In this document: in pieces, positions 1-7,645 of the stretch | Layout: every line of letters begins with the position of its first letter | How positions within the stretch are numbered: the stretch's first letter is position 1 | Assembly: GCA_002841945.1 (NCBI GenBank) | Contig: PHBI01000013.1 | Span: 26,802-90,801 of the forward strand | Direction of reading: 5' to 3' | DNA length: 64,000 nucleotides | Source of the DNA: Deltaproteobacteria bacterium HGW-Deltaproteobacteria-14 | Lineage (GTDB): Bacteria; Myxococcota_A; UBA9042; PHBI01 | Position numbers and translations under genes: made by a program | The notes under the pieces: generated by a model | What the model saw: only the letters and a program-made list of their open reading frames with translations | Told to the model about the DNA's origin: nothing | Database searches by the model: none

Positions 1-951
1 CTCGCTGTAGATCACCACGCTCCGCGTCTCCTTGGCGGTGACGTTGGTGAAGTCGAAGGCGCTGACGCTGCTGTAGGAGAGGCTGTAGCCCCCGGAGCTG
101 AACCCCGAGGACAGGGCGACGCGCATGTTCGTGCCGGGGACGTCGGTCTCGATCAGGACCGCGTTGGTGTCGGTGGTCTGGTCGACCGGGTGGTACTCGA
201 CGGTGAAGACCAGGTCCTGATAGCCGGGGTTGCCGGGCTCGAGGACGGTGGCGCCCTGCGACGGCAGGTTGAGGAGGGTGAACTCATCGGAGGCCCGCTC
301 GAGGGTGATGTTCATGACCCGGAAGGACGCGGTCCCGAGCTGCTCGTCGTTGTAGACGTGGAAGTCCTGGCGCTCAGGGCGGGCGATGGTCGCGTTGGTG
401 AACTTGTAGCTCGTCGGGGTCACCCGCGGGGCGGGGTTGTCCGTCTGCATCTTGAAGGTGATGCGCACCTCCTTGATGGCGCGGTGGCCGTCGTTGGACA
501 GCCCGTCGGAGGCGATGACGAGCACCGAGTCGCTGAAGTCGTCGAGGGCGAAGCCCAGCGGCGGGGTGAAGGTCACGTTGAAGGTCAGGGCCGCAAAGGC
601 GGAGTCCGGCTCGGCCGTGAACGGGAAGGAGTCGGCGCCGACGGAGCTGCCCCAGTCGATGTCGACGTACTTGTTCTTGAGCGGCGCGCCGGTCGTCGGA
701 TCGTCCGCCCAGCCGATCCCGCTGATGGTCAGCGTGTCGGTGCCGACGTTGTAGACCTCGACTCGCTTGGGGGTCGGGACCTGGATCGCCTGGCTGAAGT
801 AGACCGTCCCCGCTTCATCGATAGGGTCGCTGCCAGAGACGGCGATCTCGATCCGGGGGAAGAAGCTCAGGCCGAACTTGTCGCCGCAGCCGGTCACCGC
901 CAGCGCCGCCAGGAGGACCATCGCGGCCGCGAGGTTCATGCGCTGTGCCAT
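1..951 (-). CDS. Choice-of-anchor-D-like lipoprotein (partial, C-terminus beyond window)
   Basis: 317 codons are visible; the gene runs off the left edge on the minus strand. The ATG at 951 follows GGAGG about 9 nt upstream. The N-terminus is a lipoprotein signal peptide ending V-T-G-C at about residue 22. The rest looks like tandem Ig-like beta domains of the choice-of-anchor-D/ASH kind, with phrases such as VEVYNVGTDTLTISGI and alternating hydrophobic strands. No catalytic motif is visible. It is probably an outer-membrane-anchored surface or periplasmic protein. It has its own promoter (1084-1112), and a terminator-like hairpin for the gene upstream on the same strand lies at 1172-1202. 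Function unknown. Confidence 0.8.
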   Translation of the reverse strand, partial: MAQRMNLAAAMVLLAALAVTGCGDKFGLSFFPRIEIAVSGSDPIDEAGTVYFSQAIQVPTPKRVEVYNVGTDTLTISGIGWADDPTTGAPLKNKYVDIDWGSSVGADSFPFTAEPDSAFAALTFNVTFTPPLGFALDDFSDSVLVIASDGLSNDGHRAIKEVRITFKMQTDNPAPRVTPTSYKFTNATIARPERQDFHVYNDEQLGTASFRVMNITLERASDEFTLLNLPSQGATVLEPGNPGYQDLVFTVEYHPVDQTTDTNAVLIETDVPGTNMRVALSSGFSSGGYSLSYSSVSAFDFTNVTAKETRSVVIYSE

Positions 952-997
952 CTCGTGTCGCCTCCGTGCTCGCGCGACGGATCGCGCCTTACTCTCA

Positions 998-1017
998 CCG
1001 AGCGAGGTCTCGCTCGG
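998..1017. other. Perfect inverted repeat in the 5' leader of the partial lipoprotein gene
   Basis: Nine-base arms CCGAGCGAG / CTCGCTCGG separated by 2 nt. It lies between the predicted promoter (1084-1112) and the start codon at 951, so it would form a hairpin in the leader RNA, or could be a protein-binding palindrome. No T-tract follows it on either strand, so it is not an obvious terminator. Confidence 0.5.
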
Positions 1018-1083
1018 ACCAGGATGAGCTCCTCGACCGGGGTCGGCGGAGCCGGGAACATAGGCCCCCGTTGGGGACGCCGG

Positions 1084-1112
1084 AGTCTATCGGGACAGCG
1101 GGACCGACTCAA
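1084..1112 (-). promoter_or_regulatory. Sigma70-type promoter for the partial lipoprotein gene
   Basis: On the minus strand TTGAGT (1112-1107), a 17-nt spacer, then TAGACT (1089-1084). It would start transcription near 1077, about 125 nt before the ATG at 951. It fits the TTGAnn/TAnnnT pattern seen at other starts in this window. Confidence 0.5.
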
Positions 1113-1171
1113 CGCCGAAGTCGCCCGCCGAGGTGGGCGAGAGGGCGCCGCGGACCGCACCCCAGAACGCG

Positions 1172-1202
1172 CAGAGGCGCGACCACCGGGGTCGCGCCTC
1201 TG
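1172..1202 (-). terminator. Strong hairpin downstream of the VWA/anchor-D lipoprotein gene
   Basis: Perfect 13-bp stem (CAGAGGCGCGACC and its complement) with a 5-nt loop, starting 23 nt beyond the stop codon of the minus-strand gene ending at 1225. There is no clear U-tract, so it may be a rho-independent terminator of the weak-tail type or an RNA-stabilising hairpin. Confidence 0.6.
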
Positions 1203-1224
1203 TGCGTGTGGAGCCGCGCTGAGC

Positions 1225-4200
1225 CTACTGGAGCAGGCAGAGGGTCTCGTAGTGGATCGTGAGGTGCTGGCCGACCTGGGGCATGCAGCCCCCGCTCTCG
1301 TTGAAGATCACCGAGTTGGAGGGCGCGTCATAGGTCCAGTTGCTGCCGCCGCCGCCCATGCAGCTGGCGCCGTTCACCGTCACCGTGAGGGTCGTCGGAT
1401 CCGCGAGGCGGGTGAGGAAGAACTGGCGCCGCAGGCCAAACGCGATGTTCCCGATGCCGTTGAGGCTCGAGGCGAAGCTCGAGTCGCAGATGCTCCCGAC
1501 GCTGCCGCCCGTCGCCTGGGCCACGTCGCGATAGCGGAGGCCGGCGGCGGCGTCACCCGAGCCCGACGAGCAGCCGCCCGGCGGGCCCACGATGGCGTGG
1601 GCGTGGAACAGGTTGTCGTTGTAGAAGCCTTTGATGTTCTTGAAGAAGTTGATGTAGAAATTGAGATCTGCGGGGGAGGAGTCCTCCTCGTCCGAGACGA
1701 ACACGACCTCGAGGGCGGCGTCCTGGCGCACGAAGGCGCGGTTGGTGCCCCCGCAGAAGCCGTCGTAGCAGCGATCGGGGGCCGCGCAGTCGGTGTCGGC
1801 GCCGCAGCTGACGGTCGAGTTCGACGTCAGCGGCAGGCTGAGGGCCGCCTGGGCGGCGGCCAGGCCCTGCTCGGTGCCGGAGCCGTTGGTGCCGAGCTTC
1901 ACGTTGGTCTGGAAGGCCTGCCAGTTGCTGTTGGTGACGTAGCGCGGCGTGCCGATGAGGCGCCCCGCCTCGGCGTCCATGTCCGTGGACGTCACGCCGA
2001 TCTGGTAGTCGATGCTCCAGTTCTGGGCGCCCTGGATGAACGTCTGGAAGTTGCTCGCGAGGTTCGACTGCTCCTCGCTCATGGAGCCGGAGTTGTCGAC
2101 CACGAAGAGCACGTCGACCTGGGTGCCGGCGGTCTGGACGAACTCGTCGGTCTGCTCGGACTCGAAGGTCCCGGCGCCGTCGAGGGGCACCACCACCGTC
2201 GGGGTGTCTGTGTCGGTGTAGAAGGCCAGCCCGCAGGAGTCGCCGCCGAGGTCCTGGGGGACGTAGACCACCTTCACCTCGGCGCTGCCGTTGGGGTTGA
2301 GGGTCAGCGGGAGGCCCGGGGTGGCCTTGAGCTGGAACTCCGGCGAGCAGCCCTGGAGCTCGATGTCGGTCACGTCGAGCGGGGCCGTGCCAATGTTGTA
2401 GGCCGTGACGATGACGGTCTGGCTGTGGCAGCCGATGGTGATGGTCCCGAAGTCGACCTCCTGCGGCAAGACGGCGAGGTTCGCGACCCCGGACTTGGCG
2501 TGGAGGTTCGGCGTGTAGGGCGACAGCCCGCCGGTCTGCGGCGCCGGCCACAAGAACGGGGTGGTCGTGCCGCTGTAGGGATCGATGATGCGGACGCCGA
2601 GGAGGCCGCCGTAGTCCACCAGCTCGTCACCGAAGATAGGGGCGGAGTCCGGCGGCGTGAAGGTGATCTCGATGTCGTAGGACTGGCCCGGCTTGAGGCC
2701 GTTCTGGATGGCCGGCGGGGTCTGGGTCACCTTGTAGTAGTGGCTGTTGCCCGACTGCTGTGGGGTGTTGTTCGGGTCGTCGCAGGAGCCCCCGAAGAAG
2801 CCGATGAAGGACGCGCAGTCGTTGGTGAGCGCGGAGTGGAAGGAGCACTCGCCCGAGCCGGTGTTCACGAGGGAGGCCTTGAGCGTCTTCTTGAAGCCGC
2901 GCGGGACGATGCCGAAGTCGAGCTGCGCCGGGACGACCGTGACCTCGCAGGTCGCCGAGTCGGTCCGCTGCGCCTTGAGGTCGACCTCCCAGTTCGGGCG
3001 CTGGCCGTCGTTGGAGGCGACGAGGAGCTTGCCGAACTGGGTCCCGGTGGGTCCGCCGTCGTTCGTGAACACGAGGCGCACCTCGCGGTACTCGCCGGCC
3101 GCGAGGACGCCGGGGGTCGGCGAGGCCGCGAGCGGCCCCCAGGAGGCGTCCGTCTTGATGGTGAACTCACCGGTGCTGTTCTCGCTCAGGCTGATCCCGG
3201 TGACCTGGAGGTCCGCGCTGCCGGCGTTGTAGAGCGACACGTTGCGCTGGGTCCCGAGGTGCTGCGCGACGAAGCCGAAGTCGACCGACGACGGCGGGTT
3301 CACCTGCAGGATCGGCGCCTCCGCGCGCCCGAAGACGTAGATCGGGTACTCGCCGCCGTCCTGGGAGTCGTTGCTCGACACGATGATCGTCGCGATCGGG
3401 CCGGTCGTCTGGACCATGTCGGACCGCGGGGTGAACCGCACCGTGAGCGGCAGGACGCCGTCACCGTTGGCGCCGACGACCGCCTCCGCCGTCGGCGCGC
3501 CGACGATCTCGACCGTGTCGCTGCTGTCACCGGTGAGCGCGATCGACGCGATGCGCAGCGGCCGCGTGCCCTGGTTCGAGATGGCGAGCGGCCGCTCGAC
3601 CGGGACGTCGATGGTCTGCCAGCCGAAGTCGACCGGGTTCGGGAACACGACGAGCTTGGGGCCGACCTCGCGGCCCTTGACGAGGGTCTCGACGTACTTC
3701 GTCTCGCCCTGGACCTCGAACTCGACCTTGAGCGAGCCGGTGTCGGCGCCGCCGTTGGTGGGGCTGTAGGCGACCTCGACGCTGAAGTTGTCGTTGGGCG
3801 CGTAGGTGTCGGGTGCCGGGGCGGTGACGATGCTGAAGTCGCCGTCGTTGCCCGCCTGCATGCTGATCGACTTCACCGTGACGCTGTCGGAGCCGACATT
3901 GATGTAGCTGACGCTCTTGGTCGCGACCTGCTGGGACTCGACCTCGCCGAAGTCGATCGGGTCGGGGATGACCCGCAGCGTCCCCGACTGGCTCAAGGTC
4001 TCGATCGGCACCTCGATGACCAGCACACCGAGCGCCGAGGCGACGTTGGTCTCGATCTTGAGCGTCCCCTGGTCACGGGTCGTGTCCGTCGGGTCGTAGT
4101 TCACCACGAGGGTCGTCGACTCGCCGACCCCGAGCTCCGTCGCGGCGGGCTGCGTGATCGTCAGATCCGAGCTCGTCGTCTCGAGCCACACCCGCTTGAG

Positions 4201-4443
4201 CTTCAGGGTGCCGTTGTCCCCCGCATGGCGCACCGTCACGACCTGCTCGGCGTGGCTGTTCACCACCACCGTGCCGAAGGTCACCGGGTTCGGCGTGACG
4301 GTGACGACGAGGTCGTCGCCCTTCTGAAAGCCGCCCCCTCCGCTGCCGTTGTCGCTGCAACCCGCGCCCATCGCGAGCGCGGCGCCCATAACGGCCGCGA
4401 CGATTCGTCCGGCCCACTGCTGGCGTACTCGGCGTCGGATCAT
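1225..4443 (-). CDS. Lipoprotein with six choice-of-anchor-D repeats and a C-terminal VWA domain
   Basis: 1072 aa. I chose the ATG at 4443 (preceded by GGGGGATGAGAGG) over an upstream ATG at 4476 because it gives a normal signal peptide ending M-G-A-G-C. Residues about 40-760 hold six Ig-like repeats, each opening with a P-x-x-(V/I/L)-x-F-G motif (PNPVTFG, PDPIDFG, PNPVDFG, SSVDFGF, PAQLDFG, PQEVDFG). A VWA domain follows from about residue 775 with an intact MIDAS start DNSGSMS, interrupted by a Cys-rich insert with CYDGFC. It is probably outer-membrane or surface anchored and involved in metal-dependent adhesion; the ligand is unknown. The next gene upstream (4961-7147) has its own terminator, so this gene is probably transcribed separately. 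Confidence 0.9.
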   Translation of the reverse strand: MIRRRVRQQWAGRIVAAVMGAALAMGAGCSDNGSGGGGFQKGDDLVVTVTPNPVTFGTVVVNSHAEQVVTVRHAGDNGTLKLKRVWLETTSSDLTITQPAATELGVGESTTLVVNYDPTDTTRDQGTLKIETNVASALGVLVIEVPIETLSQSGTLRVIPDPIDFGEVESQQVATKSVSYINVGSDSVTVKSISMQAGNDGDFSIVTAPAPDTYAPNDNFSVEVAYSPTNGGADTGSLKVEFEVQGETKYVETLVKGREVGPKLVVFPNPVDFGWQTIDVPVERPLAISNQGTRPLRIASIALTGDSSDTVEIVGAPTAEAVVGANGDGVLPLTVRFTPRSDMVQTTGPIATIIVSSNDSQDGGEYPIYVFGRAEAPILQVNPPSSVDFGFVAQHLGTQRNVSLYNAGSADLQVTGISLSENSTGEFTIKTDASWGPLAASPTPGVLAAGEYREVRLVFTNDGGPTGTQFGKLLVASNDGQRPNWEVDLKAQRTDSATCEVTVVPAQLDFGIVPRGFKKTLKASLVNTGSGECSFHSALTNDCASFIGFFGGSCDDPNNTPQQSGNSHYYKVTQTPPAIQNGLKPGQSYDIEITFTPPDSAPIFGDELVDYGGLLGVRIIDPYSGTTTPFLWPAPQTGGLSPYTPNLHAKSGVANLAVLPQEVDFGTITIGCHSQTVIVTAYNIGTAPLDVTDIELQGCSPEFQLKATPGLPLTLNPNGSAEVKVVYVPQDLGGDSCGLAFYTDTDTPTVVVPLDGAGTFESEQTDEFVQTAGTQVDVLFVVDNSGSMSEEQSNLASNFQTFIQGAQNWSIDYQIGVTSTDMDAEAGRLIGTPRYVTNSNWQAFQTNVKLGTNGSGTEQGLAAAQAALSLPLTSNSTVSCGADTDCAAPDRCYDGFCGGTNRAFVRQDAALEVVFVSDEEDSSPADLNFYINFFKNIKGFYNDNLFHAHAIVGPPGGCSSGSGDAAAGLRYRDVAQATGGSVGSICDSSFASSLNGIGNIAFGLRRQFFLTRLADPTTLTVTVNGASCMGGGGSNWTYDAPSNSVIFNESGGCMPQVGQHLTIHYETLCLLQ

Positions 4444-4894
4444 CCTCTCATCCCCCGGGGTATGGTCTTGCGGCATGTGTCCACTGGAGCAGGTACCTCC
4501 AGCGTCGCGGGAGAGTACACCAAAGCACAGGCGAGATCCTAGTCACGACACGGAATCCGCGGTCCCGGGGCGCGGCCAACGAGCCGCCGCGGCCCCACGC
4601 GCGGGCGGCGCAACGGATCCCGCGCGAGAGACCGGCCCCGCCGAGCCCTGCGCCGACGCCAGAGGCGTGTTTCAATACGCTGGCGCGGGGCGTGCGCAAG
4701 CACGCACCGCGACCGGTTGCGGCCCGGTTCGATGGCCGTCGAGGCGCCGTGGAACCGAGGACGGGGCGGGTTCTGGGCCGAAGGCGTAGCGTGCTACGTC
4801 GAGGTCCACACCCCTTCCCCGACGCCCGCCGCCGTGGATGCATCGGCGGTCAGCGGGCCGAGACGCACATCGAAACGCCTTCTTGCTGCAACGC
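4444..4894. other. Intergenic region upstream of the VWA/anchor-D lipoprotein
   Basis: About 450 bp without a credible gene. It must hold the promoter for the gene starting at 4443, but I found no convincing -35/-10 pair. Its left part has unusually many non-GC stretches (4505-4550), which would suit a promoter. Open frames here are short and overlap on both strands. Confidence 0.4.
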
Positions 4895-4937
4895 AAAAAA
4901 AAGAAACGGCCCCGCACAGTAACGCTGGCGGGGCCGT
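4895..4937 (-). terminator. Rho-independent terminator after the anchor-D/PKD lipoprotein gene
   Basis: Textbook intrinsic terminator read on the minus strand: a 10-bp stem ACGGCCCCGC (4937-4928) pairing with 4915-4906, a 12-nt loop, then TTTCTTTTTTTT. It lies 24 nt after the stop of the gene ending at 4961 and isolates that gene from the next lipoprotein gene. Confidence 0.9.
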
Positions 4938-4960
4938 CTCGCTGCGTCGCAGCGGGCTCG

Positions 4961-7147
4961 CTACTCGTTCGGGAAGAACGGGTGGGTGTAGCCGCGCGCG
5001 ATGCGCAGCCCGCAGGTCCCGCCGCCGCACTCGGCGTCGCTCGCGCACGCCGTGGTGGTCCCGGCGCAGACCCGGGCCAGCTTCACGGTGCCGGCGGGCC
5101 AGTCGATCGTCGAGACCGTCCACATGTCGTGGTTGAGCAGCTCGACGTCCTCGAGCTCGAAGACCGGGTTCGAGAAGATGTAGACGCGGATGGTCGCGTA
5201 GCTCGGGCCGTAGCCGTGGTCGTTCCAGTAGTGGACGCCCACCTTGTAGGTCAGCCCGTTCTCGGGGGTGTTGAGGTTCACGTTCTCGGGGCCGGCGCCG
5301 TCGGTGTCGTCGCGGTCGAGGCCCGGATCGTCGTCTATGGCCGGGTCGAGGGAGCCCCAGTTCGGGTGGTGGTTGAACCAGAAGCAGTCGAACTGCCCGT
5401 CGAACCAGCCGTCCGGCTTGCCGTCGCCGTCGCCGTCGTAGCCGCCGGTGGCGAACGGGTGGGCGAAGTGGAGATCCATGTCGGCGCCGGCGACCGGCCC
5501 CTCATCGGTCTGATCGGGATCGTTGGGGGTGTCCCAGAGCAGCTCGATGTGGATGGCCTCGTCGGGGTTCACGTACACCGTCGCCTCCGCCGGCACGCAG
5601 GAGTCGACGCCGCCCGAGTCGGTGACGGTCAGGCGGAAGACGTAGGTCCCGGCGACGTTCGCCTCGAAGGTCGGGTCGGGCGCCGCGGCGCTCGGGAGGA
5701 AGACCGACTGCGAGCCCACCGGCTGCTGGACCTCCCAGCGGTAGCTCTCGATGTTGCCGGTCGCCGCGTAGCTCTGCGAGCCCACGACGTGGAGCTTCGT
5801 CTGCGGGATGACCTCCTCGCCCTCTTGGACGATGATCACCGCGGTCGGGCACTCGACCGGCACGCCGAAGCCGCGCACGTCGACGTTGAGCTCCGCGATG
5901 AAGGCGTTCGACTTGATGGAGATCTGGCCGATGTCCGGGATCGGCTGGCCGTTGCCGTCGGTCGGGTTGATCTCGTCGGGGATGTAGACGACCTGGAAGG
6001 TCCCGGTCTGGTTCGGCTGCAGGACGACCGGCGGGTCGGCCGGGCCGATGGCGCCGACGGCCCCGCTCGCGGTGACGCCGGGGAGGGTCTCGAGGGCCAG
6101 GGTGAAGTCGGGGCTCGCGTCCAGCGCCAGGACGACCTCGTTGATCTCGAGGGCCTGGTCACCACAGGAGGTGATCTCGACGTCGACCGTCGCCGGCTTG
6201 CCGACGAGCTTGCCGCCGAAGTCCACCTTCTTCGGGTTCACGGCGATGCACGGCCCGCCGACGTTGCCCTGGAGGGGGACGACGGTGCCGCTGCGCTGCA
6301 GCGGGTCGTTCGAGTAGAGGATCAGCGTCCCCTCCGCCGGCTCCGGCCCCGTGGGCTCGAACAGGCTGGCGATGCTGATCGAGGTCCCCGGCTCGACCTC
6401 GATGGGGTTCTCGAGGGTGATGCCGGCGGACGAGGTCTCGACCGACACCGGCCAGATCTGCGCGCCGATCGCCAACGAGAACGCCGGGTGACCCTGGAGC
6501 ACGAAGCTGTCGATGATCAGCGTGTCGGTCCCGGCGTTGAGCAGCGAGATGCTCTTCTGGACGCTCTTGTCCTGCGCGACGTTGCCGAAGTTGACCTGCG
6601 CCGGCACGACCTGTAGCCGCGGGCGGGCCTCGTCGACCGTCACGTTGATCGTGACGACCGGCCGCTTCTCGCCGCCGAGCACGGCGTTCGAGCGGATCGT
6701 GATCACCGCCGTGGGCTGCTGCCCCGCCGCGGCGCTCGGGTCATACTTGAGGCGGAAGTTGAAGTTCCGCTCCTCGACCGAGGCGTCGAGATCATCGGCG
6801 TAGGCGACGACGATCGGGCTGGGGAGGGCCCCGCCGTCGTTCGACTGCAGCGAGAACACCCCCTCGGGGGTGGAGGCGATGGTCAACGCGCTGATCTCGA
6901 GCGGCGCGTTGCCGTTGTTGGTCACCGTCAACGGCTCGGTGACGACCCCCGATCCCGCGCCAGGCGAGACCGTGAGCGTGGAACCAAATGATACGGGGGT
7001 GCCGCGGTTGCTGAGCTCGAGGGACGCCGCCTGGCCGATCGTCGTGCCACCGCCGCCGTCACCACCGCTCCCGCCACACGCCGCAGCAAGCAGCGAACCG
7101 CCTGCGAGCATCGTGATCAATGCGACGCCCATTCCCCAGTTCTTCAT
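4961..7147 (-). CDS. Lipoprotein with choice-of-anchor-D repeats, a PKD-like domain and an Asp-rich C-terminal domain
   Basis: 728 aa. The ATG at 7147 has AGAGGTGG upstream. A lipoprotein signal ends L-A-A-A-C at residue 24 and is followed by a Gly/Ser-rich tether. Three anchor-D-type Ig repeats are recognisable by TPVSFG, PAQVNFG and PKKVDFG. A PKD-like domain comes next (about residues 450-540, with IESYRWEV and TYVFRLTVTDSGG). The C-terminal part is rich in Asp/Gly (GYDGDGDGKPDGW) and probably binds Ca2+. It resembles the two neighbouring lipoproteins and is probably a cell-envelope surface protein; the specific role is unknown. It has a dedicated promoter at 7270-7299 and its own terminator. 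Confidence 0.88.
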   Translation of the reverse strand: MKNWGMGVALITMLAGGSLLAAACGGSGGDGGGGTTIGQAASLELSNRGTPVSFGSTLTVSPGAGSGVVTEPLTVTNNGNAPLEISALTIASTPEGVFSLQSNDGGALPSPIVVAYADDLDASVEERNFNFRLKYDPSAAAGQQPTAVITIRSNAVLGGEKRPVVTINVTVDEARPRLQVVPAQVNFGNVAQDKSVQKSISLLNAGTDTLIIDSFVLQGHPAFSLAIGAQIWPVSVETSSAGITLENPIEVEPGTSISIASLFEPTGPEPAEGTLILYSNDPLQRSGTVVPLQGNVGGPCIAVNPKKVDFGGKLVGKPATVDVEITSCGDQALEINEVVLALDASPDFTLALETLPGVTASGAVGAIGPADPPVVLQPNQTGTFQVVYIPDEINPTDGNGQPIPDIGQISIKSNAFIAELNVDVRGFGVPVECPTAVIIVQEGEEVIPQTKLHVVGSQSYAATGNIESYRWEVQQPVGSQSVFLPSAAAPDPTFEANVAGTYVFRLTVTDSGGVDSCVPAEATVYVNPDEAIHIELLWDTPNDPDQTDEGPVAGADMDLHFAHPFATGGYDGDGDGKPDGWFDGQFDCFWFNHHPNWGSLDPAIDDDPGLDRDDTDGAGPENVNLNTPENGLTYKVGVHYWNDHGYGPSYATIRVYIFSNPVFELEDVELLNHDMWTVSTIDWPAGTVKLARVCAGTTTACASDAECGGGTCGLRIARGYTHPFFPNE

Positions 7148-7263
7148 GCGATTCCACCTCTGTCAGGATCGAGCGCGGCGCCCGGTGTGTCCCCAACGCT
7201 AACTACAGGACCGGCTCAGATGTGCTGCCCACGCAGGTGTGCAGCGCGTGCTAGGCTCTGAGC

Positions 7264-7284
7264 GGTCGCATGCTAGTTGCGACC
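7264..7284. promoter_or_regulatory. Inverted repeat overlapping a -10 element (operator candidate)
   Basis: GGTCGCA and TGCGACC separated by 7 nt, perfectly symmetric. The palindrome covers the -10 hexamer (7275-7270) of the promoter for the gene starting at 7147, a typical place for a repressor operator. No regulator gene is adjacent. Confidence 0.4.
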
Positions 7285-7299
7285 ACTACAACGAGTCAA
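7270..7299 (-). promoter_or_regulatory. Promoter for the anchor-D/PKD lipoprotein gene
   Basis: TTGACT (7299-7294), an 18-nt spacer, TAGCAT (7275-7270), read on the minus strand. The predicted start is near 7263, leaving a leader of about 115 nt. Confidence 0.5.
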
Positions 7300-7492
7300 T
7301 GTTGGATTCACTACGCATCGCAGTGGCGCACCGGCCGCGCCGGGGGCCGCGCGTCGCGATCGTCATGTTGCGTTGCGTCAAGCAGGGCGCCGCGCCGCGG
7401 CGCGCGCGCCCGAAGGCCACGCCGGGGCCGAAGCCGCCGCGATCAGTCGACGCAGCCGCGACAACGAAGCTCCGCCGCCTCGCAGAACCACC

Positions 7493-7522
7493 TTGACAAC
7501 TGCGGGCCGCCTTACCAACTAT
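7493..7522 (+). promoter_or_regulatory. Candidate promoter for the VWA lipoprotein / TPR cluster
   Basis: A perfect -35 TTGACA at 7493-7498, followed after 18 nt by AACTAT, a weak -10. It is the best promoter candidate upstream of the long plus-strand unit starting at 7646. Confidence 0.4.
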
Positions 7523-7645
7523 GGCGCTCCTTTGGCCACCGAATCGCGTTGACCATTGGGGACTTGCGACGCGGCGCAAAGCCGCCACGGGCGGCTGGGA
7601 GATCGCAGCGGCATCGTCGAGGCACCAGGCCCACGGAGTGATCGA

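Larger units (their letters stand above)
7148..7645. other. Divergent intergenic region with two promoters and a palindrome
   Basis: Nearly 500 bp between divergent lipoprotein genes. It carries a minus-strand promoter (7270-7299) overlapping a 7-bp inverted repeat, and a candidate plus-strand promoter (7493-7522). Reading frames across the region are uninterrupted only because of GC bias and show no Shine-Dalgarno or homology I recognise. Confidence 0.55.

Noticed and set aside
190..4542. A 1450-codon open frame on the plus strand opposite the anchor-D lipoprotein genes
   Set aside because: Its codons are the antisense of genes with signal peptides and domain motifs; composition is dominated by Arg/Val/Gly/Asp with no domain, and long antisense frames are expected at this GC content.
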